The position numbers were made by a program, and so were the translations under genes. A model generated the notes under the pieces. The model did not search any database. It was not told the origin of the DNA and saw only the letters and a program-made list of their open reading frames with translations. Below, one piece after another: positions 8,669-17,050 of a stretch of DNA of 64,000 nucleotides. Each line of letters begins with the position of its first letter. Within the stretch, counting starts at the first letter, position 1. Source of the stretch: Ardenticatenales bacterium (GTDB lineage Bacteria > Chloroflexota > Anaerolineae > Ardenticatenales > Ardenticatenaceae); assembly GCA_020634795.1 (NCBI GenBank), contig JACKAZ010000001.1, positions 401,704 through 465,703 of the forward strand, written 5' to 3'.

Positions 8669-9438
8669 CTAGTGTCTTGTCAAGGCTGAAATGATGGATA
8701 AAGACGGTGCAGTTTGATACGGGCCTGAGGGGTAGTGAACTGCCAGTTGATGGTCGCAGCCTGCTGGTTGCGGTCGACGTTCCAAGCCGCGACCTCAGAT
8801 TCAAGAAGTTCCTTGGAGGCAATGCGGCGGTCGAGACAGTGACTGTTGAGTAGATTCAGCTCAATCTCGGCCATGTTGAGCCAACTGCCGTGCTTGGGTG
8901 TGTAATGAAACTCCAAGCGCTGCAAGAGGCGGTGCGCTTCGGGGGCGGGAAAGGCTTCCTAGAGCGCCGCGGCGGTATGGGTATTGAGGTTGTCCTGTAC
9001 GATGCGGATCGTCTCAGCGTGCGGGTGCTGCTCATCGAGTAAGTACTTCAGTTAGCAGGAATGTCACTTGGGATTGTTTCATTTCAGTGGGTTCTGAAAT
9101 TTGTTGAAGGGATGTGAAAAGCGTGAACCGACGGCTACGGATGTTGGCGCGCAGGGCGTGACATGGCGTCCGATGGCGCCGGCCATGGTACGTGGACAGG
9201 GCAACGCGGCTAGCCTCTACTGATAGCTGAGGCGGGCGGGCACAAGGCCCGCCCCTACATGGGCCTTGTAAAACAAGGCCAACCCAACGAAAGTAGCGCG
9301 AAGCGGTAGGGGCACCCCTTGTGGGTGCCCGCCTCAATCACTAGGCGTTGCTGACGATCCGGTTCATCTCCGCGCGGCGCAACTCATTTGATACACACCC
9401 AAATTATTTCGATCATTTTAGCCTTGACGAGACACTAG
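8669..9438 (-). mobile_element. Decayed IS630-family insertion sequence with terminal inverted repeats
   Basis: The left end (8669-8695, CTAGTGTCTTGTCAAGG...) and the inverted right end (9412-9438) match at 25 of 27 positions. Between them lies only the C-terminal part of a transposase plus unrelated hairpin sequence, giving 770 bp against the roughly 1.1 kb expected. TA dinucleotides, the usual IS630 target, lie next to the left end. At about 9225-9345 two palindromic stretches with GGGCGGGC...GCCCGCCCC and GGGCACCCC...GGGTGCCC occur inside the element, probably as later insertions. Confidence 0.8.
8680..9051 (-). pseudogene. IS630-family transposase remnant
   Basis: Reading the minus strand from 9051 gives KYLLDEQHPHAETIRIVQDN followed by LNTHTAAAL, then an in-frame TAG (8959-8961). 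After it the frame continues as EAFPAPEAHRLLQRLEFHYT and PKHGSWLNMAEIEL to a stop at 8680. VQDNLNTH holds the second catalytic Asp and HGSWLNMAE the catalytic Glu of the IS630/Tc1 DDE domain. The N-terminal DNA-binding half is missing and an in-frame stop interrupts the rest, so the gene is dead. Confidence 0.85.
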
Positions 9439-9439
9439 G

Positions 9440-9702
9440 ATCCAACGCTTGTATGATAGGGAAGCAGTGGGGAATCGACTAAAGTTACGATTCTGAGCCA
9501 CTGCAAACGATAGGGATGAAGCTGGTTTAACGCTGAGGCATCAAGCCTGTGATGGAGATAACGCTCCCCTATCGAGATGATCGCCACATAGTGCGGACGG
9601 TATCCTAGGCCTCCCTAGCGGGATGAGCTTGCATATACAAGGCTGATACGGAGCGATCATCGTTTGGCCCCCATTCATTTCATTCCAAGCGGGAGGTAAC
9701 TG
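9440..9702 (+). ncRNA. Candidate IS110 bridge RNA region (left end of IS110 element)
   Basis: The 260-bp untranslated leader between the IS630 right end and the IS110 transposase is strongly structured. GCAGTGG (9464-9470) and GGAATCG (9471-9477) pair with CGATTC (9488-9493) and CCACTGC (9498-9504) to form a stem with an internal loop. A CCCCTATCGAGATGATCG stretch lies further on. IS110-group elements are known to encode a bridge RNA in the non-coding left end that pairs with target and donor DNA. Placement and folding fit this, but RNA ends and guide loops were not determined. Confidence 0.5.
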
Positions 9703-10680
9703 ATGGCCGACTTCATTATCCTAGGCATTGACATTTCCAAAGGGTGGTTCGATGTCTGTCTGCTCACCCCTACAAGCGCACGCTTCGCACAGTTTGACAA
9801 CGATCAACGTGGCTTTGCGGCCTTGGGTGACTGGCTTGAACCGCAGCTAACGGGCGCGGCGACAGCGCTACAGGCCTGTCTTGAAGCGACCGGCCGCTAT
9901 GGGGATGAGCTGGCCCATTGGCTCCACGAGCATGGTCACCGGGTGAGCATCGTCAATCCGGCGCGGGTCAAGTATTATGCCAGCAGCAGTGGTGCGCGCC
10001 ACAAGAGTGACCGCGGTGATGCGTTCCTAATCGCACACTTTTGCTTGCACAATGACCTCATGGCTTGGCAGCCGTTAGACGAAGTGCGCCAAGCGCTGCG
10101 TGCTATCAGTCGCCAACGCGCAGCGCTGGTGGGCATGCGTAACCAAGAAAACAACCGTTTACAGGCGGGCAAACTGCCTGATACGGTGCAAACCGCCATC
10201 AAAGCGCACCTTGCTTTTATTGAAACCATGATCGCTGAGCTGGACCAGCAAGGGCAACGTCTCATAGATGAACATGGCGACTTGAGTGCGCAACAACAAT
10301 TGCTGACCCCCATTCAAGGGATTGGCCAACAGACCGCTCGTACCTTGTTGGCAGAGATGCCGCCGCTAGCAGCGCTGGCTTCCGCCCGCTCCTTAGCGGC
10401 CTTTGCCGGGCTTAATCCGCGCCGTGAAGAATCGGGCAAGGGTCGCCCTTACACGCGCCTATCAAAGGCGGGTAATGCGGCCATCCGCAAGGCACTCTAT
10501 TTTCCAGCCATGACTGCCATGCGCCACAATCCGCCGCTCAAAGCGTTTGCGGAGCGCCTTACAGAGCGCGGCTTGGCACCGCAACAGATTGTCGCAGCGG
10601 TGATGCGCAAGCTGTTGCATTATGTGTATGGTGTACTCAAACATCAACAGCCTTTTGACCCGAACTACTTACCGTGCTAA
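9703..10680 (+). CDS. IS110-family transposase (DEDD)
   Basis: The 325-residue protein has the N-terminal RuvC-like DEDD domain: IDISKGWFDV supplies the first Asp, CLEATGRYGD the Glu, and KSDRGDAFLIA the two closing Asp residues. The C-terminal Transposase_20 domain has the helix-hairpin-helix LLTPIQGIGQQTARTL and FAGLNPRREESGKG, followed by a Ser-containing LSKAGNAAIRKAL stretch typical of the family. An SD-like GGGAGG lies ahead of the ATG. The frame is uninterrupted, so the element may be active. It recombines short target sites without conventional terminal inverted repeats. It sits directly beside the IS630 right end and upstream of two palindromes. Confidence 0.93.
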   Translation: MADFIILGIDISKGWFDVCLLTPTSARFAQFDNDQRGFAALGDWLEPQLTGAATALQACLEATGRYGDELAHWLHEHGHRVSIVNPARVKYYASSSGARHKSDRGDAFLIAHFCLHNDLMAWQPLDEVRQALRAISRQRAALVGMRNQENNRLQAGKLPDTVQTAIKAHLAFIETMIAELDQQGQRLIDEHGDLSAQQQLLTPIQGIGQQTARTLLAEMPPLAALASARSLAAFAGLNPRREESGKGRPYTRLSKAGNAAIRKALYFPAMTAMRHNPPLKAFAERLTERGLAPQQIVAAVMRKLLHYVYGVLKHQQPFDPNYLPC

Positions 10681-10699
10681 TGAGGAACTCTGGCTAAGC

Positions 10700-10821
10700 G
10701 GATGTGGGTAACTGCGGCGTTGGCAGTTATCCACATCCCCGATTCTGCCCCCCCTATCAGAAACCGTCGGCGGCGTGTGGGAATGTGGGCAACTGCGTTG
10801 TTAGCAGTTGTCCATATTTCC
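10700..10821. repeat. Two related long palindromes beside IS110
   Basis: Stem 1 is 10700-10715 with 10723-10738 (GGATGTGGGTAACTGC against its near complement, 7-nt loop). Stem 2 is 10780-10796 with 10804-10821 (GGAATGTGGGCAACTGC, 7-nt loop, a few mismatches). The two share the scheme TGTGGG-N-AACTGC, loop, GCAGTT-N-TCCA. REP-type palindromes are frequent insertion targets for IS110/IS1111 elements, so these may be target-site repeats or part of the right end. Confidence 0.75.
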
Positions 10822-10902
10822 ATGCGCTTTTAGCCTGCTATCCATTTCTTCTCGTCTGGATTTTGGGGCTTGACTTTTAACACGGTATCTCCAACGCTCC
10901 AA

Positions 10903-10946
10903 CTTCCAGCGCTCGAACGCTCGAACGCTCGAACGCTCGAACGCTT
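10903..10946. repeat. Octamer array CTCGAACG at a gene end
   Basis: Four to five consecutive CTCGAACG units precede the stop codon (10945-10947) of the minus-strand ferredoxin/NrfD gene. Similar AACGCTC words touch the stop codons of other minus-strand genes at 33109-33123, 51510-51541, 61603-61628 and 63124-63131. Confidence 0.8.
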
Positions 10947-12684
10947 AACTGTTCGGCACCTCTTGCGGGGCCATGACGAAGGCGTGTTCGTAGGCGTAGA
11001 GGCCGCCGATGGCCAACAACGCCGCCGCCGCGCCCAACCACGGCGCCCACGCGGGCCAGACCACGATGGCCAACGCGGCCAAGAGCAGCGGCACCACATG
11101 GCCCACGGCGATGCTCCCATACCAGAACAGATCGCGGTAATGGCCGTGGCTGATCTCGTGGGCAGCCCGCGCCGCGAATTCGCTGGCGTGCGGCATCCCG
11201 AATTCGCCGACCAGCGCCACAAAGAGATCGACCAGCAGCGCGCCGACGAAGATCGGCCAGAGCCAGCCGCTCAGCCCCGCCACGGCAGGTAAGAAGGCGC
11301 TCAACAGCAGCAGCACACCACTCCCCGCCATCAGCGCTTGCACGAAGAGATGGAAGGGCAGCAGCGGGCTTTGCCAGAGGTCGCGTCCCTCCGCCTGCGC
11401 GAAAAGGAAGGCGGTGTAAATCGCGCTCATCAGCGCGAAAGGCAGGCCGATCCACAAGAAGAAGGGGCGCAGACGCACGGCCCAGTCGGCCCACGTGCCA
11501 CTGCCGCCGATCAGTTCCAGCAGCCACCACAGCCCCGCAATCGTCGAGAAGCCGATCAGCACCACCGCGCCCCGCGCCAGCCAACTGCGCCATTGGGGCC
11601 GCAGCAAAATGTAGAGAAAACGTTCCGGCTTTTCAAGGTCGATCACCAGCAGCACGGTCGTCAGCGCGATGAAGAGCAGCGCGACGAAACCGCCCACCAG
11701 CGCCAGCGGTCGGCTGAACGGCACCAAGTTGAGTCCCCAAAGTGCGGCCAGAATCATGAAGAGGCCCGCCCCGATGCTCTTAGTGACGAGGTAGGCGGGG
11801 ACGGGCCAGTGCCACGGAATCTTGTGCTGCGCGTTGTAGGCGACCTGTACCATCTGCTCGGCGGCCCGTCCGCCGATCTGGATGGGACCGCCGACCGGCG
11901 CGGCCTGTGGCTGCGGTGCGCGGAGCGACGTGGCGACCGCGCCCGACGGCGCATTGCGTGGCCGAGTTGCCGCGCCCTGCGGCGAGGTACCATGATTCGT
12001 GCCATTGCCATGGACAGTGCCGTCATGCAGCGCCATCACATCGGCCCAGATGAAGGTCTGTGGGGTGCGTTCGGTCGGTGTCAGCGCGATGTCGGCCCCG
12101 TTGATGTAGAAGAGCTTGGGTGCGGTCCCCTGTTCCGGTTTGCGGACCGTCACCGATTCTTTGGCCAGCAGACGGCTGATCTCGGAGCTGGGATCATTCA
12201 TATCGCCCGCGATAATCGCATGTTCGGGGCAGACGACGACACAGGCCGGTTCAAGCCCCAAATCGGTGCGGTGGGCGCAGTAGTGGCATTTGGCCGCAGT
12301 GCCGCTCTCGGGATCGATGTAGATCGCATCGTAGGGGCAGGCCTGCAAACAACCCTTGCAGCCGATGCAGACGCTCTTATCGAACTCGACGATGCCGTCG
12401 GCTCGCTGGTACATCGCCTCGGTGGGGCAGATGCGGACGCAGGGCGGGTTGGCACAATGGTTGCAGCGCGTCACCTGGAAGTGGCGGCGCACATCGGGGT
12501 AACGGCCACTCTCCACATATTTCACCCACGTCCGATTGACGCCGAGCGGCACCTCGTTCTCGGATTTGCAAGCCGTCGAGCAGGCGTGGCAGCCGATGCA
12601 CTTCCGGTTGTCGATGATGAAGCCGAAGGAGGGGTCGGGAGCGACAGCGTTGTCGATGTTCATGGTGGGTGTCCCGTGTTGCAT
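10945..12684 (-). CDS. Four-cluster ferredoxin fused to NrfD-like quinone-reactive membrane subunit
   Basis: This 579-residue protein joins two subunits normally made separately. Residues about 20-190 are a PsrB/DmsB-like electron-transfer domain with four Cys clusters, starting CIGCHACSTAC (Cys29, 32, 35, 39) and continuing CNHCANPPCVRICP, CIGCKGCLQACP and CHYCAHR...CVVVCP. A low-complexity Pro/Ala/Thr linker (about 215-275) follows. From about 285 an NrfD/PsrC-type domain with eight to nine membrane segments begins (IPWHWPVPAYLVTKSIGAG), which would exchange electrons with quinone. The natural partner is the molybdopterin enzyme at 928-3918, same strand, seven kilobases downstream. The start could also be the Met eight codons later. 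No Cys is missing from the cluster motifs. Confidence 0.88.
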   Translation of the reverse strand: MQHGTPTMNIDNAVAPDPSFGFIIDNRKCIGCHACSTACKSENEVPLGVNRTWVKYVESGRYPDVRRHFQVTRCNHCANPPCVRICPTEAMYQRADGIVEFDKSVCIGCKGCLQACPYDAIYIDPESGTAAKCHYCAHRTDLGLEPACVVVCPEHAIIAGDMNDPSSEISRLLAKESVTVRKPEQGTAPKLFYINGADIALTPTERTPQTFIWADVMALHDGTVHGNGTNHGTSPQGAATRPRNAPSGAVATSLRAPQPQAAPVGGPIQIGGRAAEQMVQVAYNAQHKIPWHWPVPAYLVTKSIGAGLFMILAALWGLNLVPFSRPLALVGGFVALLFIALTTVLLVIDLEKPERFLYILLRPQWRSWLARGAVVLIGFSTIAGLWWLLELIGGSGTWADWAVRLRPFFLWIGLPFALMSAIYTAFLFAQAEGRDLWQSPLLPFHLFVQALMAGSGVLLLLSAFLPAVAGLSGWLWPIFVGALLVDLFVALVGEFGMPHASEFAARAAHEISHGHYRDLFWYGSIAVGHVVPLLLAALAIVVWPAWAPWLGAAAALLAIGGLYAYEHAFVMAPQEVPNS

Positions 12685-12747
12685 GTTCCGTGTTTAGGCG
12701 TTTAACGACGAGGTCGGGAGGGTACTGAAGCGGGTGGGTGATGTGTG

Positions 12748-12830
12748 GTGCATGGTGCATGGTGCAATGGAATCAGCAAAGCATCCCGATTCACGATTTA
12801 TGAGGAAGGTGCAAGGTGCAAGGTGCAAAC
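12748..12830. repeat. GGTGCAT / GGTGCAA heptamer clusters
   Basis: The spacer 12685-12947, upstream of the ferredoxin/NrfD gene and downstream of tyrS, has three GGTGCAT-like heptamers (about 12749-12767) and three GGTGCAA units (about 12809-12829). The same words recur in spacers near 15059-15079, 17010-17041, 40637-40662 and 63025-63044. No gene was found in this spacer. Confidence 0.75.
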
Positions 12831-12947
12831 AGGCATTGCAAAGCCAGGGTGATGCGCTGTGGTACGATTCTCGATCCCAAGCGGCTGGTCGTCCTATCGT
12901 TGCTCAACGGCACAGCGTTCAAACGCATTTCACCGCCTCCCCATTCG

Positions 12948-14180
12948 CTATCCGCCACCCACCGGCATCAACCGCAGAAAGTTGCGCTTGCCGACACGGA
13001 GCACCCGCGCTTCGTCGCTCGGTTCGATGGTGAGCGTGGCATCGTCGATGCGCACGTCGTCCAGGCGGACCGCGCCCTGCTGCACCAAGCGGCGGGCCGC
13101 GCCCGTGCCACGTGCAAAGTCGGCGTCGGCGATCAGGTGAAGCAGGCCGATCGGCTCGGCGACGACCCGCTCCGGCATCTCGTCGGGGTTCTCCTGCTTC
13201 TGAAAGATCTGGGTGAAATGCGCCTCGCCCTGCGCCGCCCCCTCGTCGCCGTGGAAGATCGCGGTCAGGTGGCGGGCCAGCGCCATCTTCGCGTCGCGCG
13301 GGTGGATTGCGCCCGATGCAATGTCCGCGATCCGTTGCTCGATCTCGTCCACATCATAGCTGCTCAGCAGTCGGTAGTAGACCGCCATCGCTTCGTCGGG
13401 GATCGACATCAGCTTGCCGTACATATCTTGGGGCGTCGTATCGATCTCGATCGCGTTGCCGAGGCTCTTCGACATCTTCACGGTGCCGTCGGTACCGGGC
13501 AGCATCGGGTTGGTGAGCACCACGTGCGGCACTTGGCCGTCCCGCTCCTGCAACGTGCGACCCGCCAACATGTTGAAGGTCTGATCGGTACCCCCGACCT
13601 GCACGTCGGTCTGCTGCACCACGGCATCCTGCCCCTGCATCAGGGCATAGAAGAACTCGTGCAGGTAGATCGGCAGCCCCGCATCGAGCCGCTTGGCGAA
13701 GTTGTCCCGCTGCATGAACTGCTGCACCGTGAAATTGGAGGCGAGGCGGATCACATCCGCAAAATCCATTTCGCTCAGCCATTCCGAGTTGTAGCGTATC
13801 TTGGTGCGCACAGGGTCGAGCAGCTTGAAAGCTTGTTGAACGTAAGTCTGCACGTTGGCCGCGATCTCTTCCGTGGTGAGTTGGGGCCGCGTCTTATCCT
13901 TGTCGGAGGGGTCGCCAATGCGCGCCGTGAAATCGCCGATCAAGAAGGTGACATTGTGGCCCGCCTCTTGAAAATGCTTCAGCTTGCGGAGTGGCACCGT
14001 GTGGCCCAGATGGATGTCCGGCGCGGTGGGGTCGATCCCGAGGTAGACCTCCAGCGGTCGCCCCTCGAGCAATTTGGCCTTCAACGCTGCGGCCATGCTT
14101 TCGCGTAGCGTCTGGTCGCCGAACTCGGTGCCCAGCATCAGTTGGGCCAGTTGGTGGTCAATAGGGGTTGAACGGGTCAC
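12948..14180 (-). CDS. tyrS: Tyrosyl-tRNA synthetase
   Basis: The enzyme charges tRNA-Tyr in the cytoplasm. With the GTG at 14180, preceded by GAGGAAC, it has 410 residues; an in-frame ATG at 14339 would add 53 residues with no family resemblance. The HIGH signature is HLGH at 57-60 (DPTAPDIHLGH), and the KMSKS signature is intact in VKMSKSLGN near residue 240. QTDVQVGGTDQ is a class I TyrRS motif. The C-terminal S4 RNA-binding domain starts around 345. The length and motif spacing fit the roughly 410-residue TyrZ-like subgroup. No T-box leader was recognised upstream. Confidence 0.95.
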   Translation of the reverse strand: MTRSTPIDHQLAQLMLGTEFGDQTLRESMAAALKAKLLEGRPLEVYLGIDPTAPDIHLGHTVPLRKLKHFQEAGHNVTFLIGDFTARIGDPSDKDKTRPQLTTEEIAANVQTYVQQAFKLLDPVRTKIRYNSEWLSEMDFADVIRLASNFTVQQFMQRDNFAKRLDAGLPIYLHEFFYALMQGQDAVVQQTDVQVGGTDQTFNMLAGRTLQERDGQVPHVVLTNPMLPGTDGTVKMSKSLGNAIEIDTTPQDMYGKLMSIPDEAMAVYYRLLSSYDVDEIEQRIADIASGAIHPRDAKMALARHLTAIFHGDEGAAQGEAHFTQIFQKQENPDEMPERVVAEPIGLLHLIADADFARGTGAARRLVQQGAVRLDDVRIDDATLTIEPSDEARVLRVGKRNFLRLMPVGGG

Positions 14181-14631
14181 GACGTTCCTCGATTGGTTTC
14201 TGTGTCCAGTGTTTGGCGATTGTAACATAGAAGTGAAAAAGGTGGAACCTTCGACTAATTGTATCGGAACGAAAACTTTTCCCCCTTGAAAATAGGGTTC
14301 TGAGTGAGAGTCGTCGCGTCGTCTCTGTAACTGTCGCAACGACCACGCCGTGGAGAATGGAGACCGGTAACCGTGTTGCGCCGTGGTTAGTTCAAGGAAT
14401 GGCGTTGGCTTTTACGCTCGATGCTCTATTGTCATTGACGATGGCGTTGATGATAGCATAGGATCGAATCCTGCGGTGGCGTCCTGAGATTGCGCTGTGG
14501 GGACAACGGATCAGACTAGCCGGGCGGTTCGGGGTGGGGTCGTATGTGCTGGAGGTGTGGTCGGTGTCGCGCTCGGCCACGCCCTTCTCAAAAAGGACGG
14601 CGCAATGGGATAGCCGATGCGCCTGCACCGC
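14181..14631. other. Divergent spacer between tyrS and the ferredoxin gene
   Basis: About 450 bp without a supported gene. It contains an AT-richer stretch near 14215-14300 and a run of spacer sequence without clear repeats. No T-box or other riboswitch was recognised. Confidence 0.5.
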
Positions 14632-14659
14632 TTGGACAACTTTTAGACTGTGTGATACC
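14632..14659 (+). promoter_or_regulatory. Probable sigma-70 type promoter of the ferredoxin gene
   Basis: TTGGAC (14632-14637), 16 bp, then GATACC (14654-14659) with an extended TGTG in front of the -10 element. It lies about 55 bp ahead of the start codon. Confidence 0.45.
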
Positions 14660-14716
14660 CTTAGGCATACACCGAGATCTACCCTGTACAAGAAGGAGCG
14701 AGAGGGAGTTCGTGCT

Positions 14717-14950
14717 ATGACCTACGTCATTACGGAACCATGTATTGACACCAAAGATTCCGCCTGCGTTGAAGTTTGTCCCGTCGATTGTATCTACGAA
14801 GGGCCAGACCAATTCTATATCCACCCGGACGAGTGCATCGACTGTGGGGCCTGCGTGCCGGAATGCCCAGTGGAAGCGATCTTCGAAGATGTCGAAGTGC
14901 CGACACAATGGGAATCCTACACGGAAAAGAATGCCGAATTCTTCGACTGA
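14717..14950 (+). CDS. fdxA: Seven-iron ferredoxin (3Fe-4S plus 4Fe-4S), FdxA type
   Basis: A 77-residue soluble electron carrier. The ATG at 14717 is chosen because MTYVITEPCID matches the start of the family; a GAAGGAG-like site lies upstream. Cys9, Cys17 and Cys50 are placed to bind a 3Fe-4S cluster, and Cys21, Cys40, Cys43 and Cys46 a 4Fe-4S cluster. Cys25 is the extra cysteine, as in Azotobacter ferredoxin I. The spacing C-x7-C-x3-C-P distinguishes it from plain 2[4Fe-4S] ferredoxins. It is short compared with proteobacterial FdxA (about 107 residues) because the C-terminal extension is missing. It stands alone with its own promoter and terminator. Confidence 0.92.
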   Translation: MTYVITEPCIDTKDSACVEVCPVDCIYEGPDQFYIHPDECIDCGACVPECPVEAIFEDVEVPTQWESYTEKNAEFFD

Positions 14951-14972
14951 CGTTGATTGCTGTCCACAAATC

Positions 14973-14997
14973 GACCGCCGCTGCTGGCGGTCTTTTT
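14973..14997 (+). terminator. Rho-independent terminator after the ferredoxin gene
   Basis: GACCGCC (14973-14979), six-base loop, GGCGGTC (14986-14992), followed by five T residues. It starts 22 bp after the stop codon. Confidence 0.88.
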
Positions 14998-15058
14998 GTT
15001 GGGCAGGGTGGGCGTTGAAGACGAGGTCGGGATCTTAAATCATCTATTATCATGGCGT

Positions 15059-15079
15059 TTGGTGCATGGTGCATGGTGC
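15059..15079. repeat. GGTGCAT heptamer array
   Basis: Three tandem GGTGCAT units lie in the spacer 14998-15276 between the ferredoxin terminator and murJ. A further run of CCATTCGCC-type units occurs at about 15201-15230. Nothing else is seen in this spacer. Confidence 0.75.
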
Positions 15080-15276
15080 ATGGATGGCACCGAAAAGCAT
15101 TGCAACGCAGTGAAACTTGCCGCGTACCCATGCGCCATTCGCTCCCAAGTTGCAAGGGGCAAAGATGCTCAACGCATGACAACGAAATTAGCAACGTGCC
15201 CATTCGCCATTCGCCATTCGCCACCCTCCCAACCTCACATAAATAGCCATCCCGTCCGCGCCTTCCACCACAAACA

Positions 15277-16854
15277 ATGAACCAACCCACCACCTCCCGC
15301 CTCTTCCGCGCCGCCACGATCATCATGCTGGCCTTCGTGGCGAGCCGCGTGCTGGGCTTGGTGCGCGAAGCGGTGATCGGGGCGCAGTTCGGCTCCGCGC
15401 CGGAATACGGCGCCTATATCGCCGCCTTCCGGCTGCCCGATCTGCTCTTCAACCTGATCGCGGGCGGGGCGCTGGCCAGCGCCTTCCTGCCCACCTTCGC
15501 CACGTACCTCATCCGCGAAGATTACCACGGCGCCCATCGACTGGCGAGTGCGGTGGCGACGTGGCTGATGCTGATCCTAGGCCTGGTGGCGGCGCTGAGT
15601 GCGCTTTTCGCGCCGTGGCTGGTGGCCCATGTCATCGCGCCGGGCTTCACCGACCCCGCGCTAACGGCGCTGACCGCCAACCTGATGCGACTGATGCTGA
15701 TCTCGACCGTGATCTTCAGCCTGAGCGGGCTGGTGATGAGCGTCCTCAACGCTTACGAACATTTCACCTTGCCCGCCATCGCGCCCGTGCTCTACAACGT
15801 TGGCATCATCTTTGGGGCATTGGCACTCACCGGTCGTTTCGGCATCTTCGGCTTGGCGATGGGGGTGGTGCTGGGCGCAGCGGCCCACCTAATCGTCCAA
15901 CTGCCGATGCTGGGCCGCTATGGGGTGCGCTACCAACCGCTGCTGGGCCGGCGCGATCCCGCGCTCTGGCAGAGCGTGCGCGAGGTGGCGCGGCTGATGA
16001 CGCCGCGCGTCTTGGGGGCGGGCGTGGTGCAATTGATGTTCATCGCCAACACGATCATCGCCTCCTTCTACAACCCTTCGGTGCTGGCCGCGCTCAACTA
16101 TGCGTGGATCGTGATGCTGCTGCCGCACGGCATCTTCGCCTCGTCGGTGGCGACGGCGGTCTTCCCCACCTTTAGCAAGATGGCCGCTGTCGGCGACCAA
16201 GCGGGCATGCAACGCGCCTTTGGCCAGACCTTGCGGGCGGTGCTCTTCGTGGTGCTGCCCGCCGCCGTGGGGCTATTCATGCTGCGCGTGCCGATCATCC
16301 AGCTTCTCTTCGAGCGGGGGGCGTTTACCCATGAGACAACGCGGGCAGTGGCATGGGCCTTGATGTTCTACGCCCCGGGCCTGATCGCCCACTCGCTGGT
16401 CGAAATCATCACTCGCGCCTTTTTCGCGTTGAAAGATACCTGGACACCGGTCTTGGTCGGGGTCGGTGCGATGGTGGGCAACATCGGGCTGAGTCTGCTG
16501 CTGGTGCGGCTGATCGGCGATCCGACCGCGCTGGTCGATGGGCCACAGGGCGGCTTAGCGTTGGCGAACAGCCTCGCCTCGACCGTGGAAATGGCACTGC
16601 TGCTCTGGCTGATCCGCAGGCGGCTGGGCGGCGTGGGCGGGGCGCTGCGGGGCGGCGTGGGGCGCATGGCGCTGGCCGCGCTGGGCATGGCGCTGGCCCT
16701 GTGGGGCGCGTTGCAACTCGCGCCGCTGACAGCGCTCCCCCGCCTTGTCTCCACACCGCTCCTCATCGCCATCGGCGGCGCAACCTACATGGCCATCGCT
16801 TGGCTACTCGGCATCGACGAAACGCGCCGCCTGCCCGCGATGCTGCGGCGGTGA
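15277..16854 (+). CDS. murJ: Lipid II flippase MurJ (MviN family)
   Basis: A 525-residue polytopic membrane protein of the MATE/MurJ fold, with about 14 hydrophobic segments. It is thought to move lipid-linked peptidoglycan precursor to the outer face of the cytoplasmic membrane. The N terminus (ASRVLGLVREAVIGAQFG and FRLPDLLFNLIAGGALASAF) is highly characteristic of the family, including the Arg residues of the central cavity. SRVLGLVRE and the later LIQLLFERGAF motif are intact. The start ATG has no clear ribosome-binding site (CACAAACA upstream), so expression may rely on a leaderless or weak site. No other cell-wall gene is adjacent. Confidence 0.93.
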   Translation: MNQPTTSRLFRAATIIMLAFVASRVLGLVREAVIGAQFGSAPEYGAYIAAFRLPDLLFNLIAGGALASAFLPTFATYLIREDYHGAHRLASAVATWLMLILGLVAALSALFAPWLVAHVIAPGFTDPALTALTANLMRLMLISTVIFSLSGLVMSVLNAYEHFTLPAIAPVLYNVGIIFGALALTGRFGIFGLAMGVVLGAAAHLIVQLPMLGRYGVRYQPLLGRRDPALWQSVREVARLMTPRVLGAGVVQLMFIANTIIASFYNPSVLAALNYAWIVMLLPHGIFASSVATAVFPTFSKMAAVGDQAGMQRAFGQTLRAVLFVVLPAAVGLFMLRVPIIQLLFERGAFTHETTRAVAWALMFYAPGLIAHSLVEIITRAFFALKDTWTPVLVGVGAMVGNIGLSLLLVRLIGDPTALVDGPQGGLALANSLASTVEMALLLWLIRRRLGGVGGALRGGVGRMALAALGMALALWGALQLAPLTALPRLVSTPLLIAIGGATYMAIAWLLGIDETRRLPAMLRR

Positions 16855-17050
16855 GACGGCAACGCAGAAGCAGAAGCGGTTGGTTTGCCTCTGGGAAGAA
16901 TCGTCGAAGGGGTTGTTGCTTGTTCTGAAGGCGTGGGTAAACGAAGAACCCTTCTCTTCGCTCAGGGCAAGCTCCGAACACAGAACGGATTTTGGCGAAT
17001 GGCGAATGGTGCATGGTGAATGGTGAATGGTGCATGGTGCATGGGCAGAG

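Noticed and set aside
14181..14340. T-box leader of tyrS
   Set aside because: No specifier-loop or T-box sequence (TGG-containing 14-mer) could be found; ileS likewise has none.
15561..16928. Second reading frames over murJ on both strands
   Set aside because: They are Arg/Gly/Pro-rich shadows of the MurJ coding sequence.
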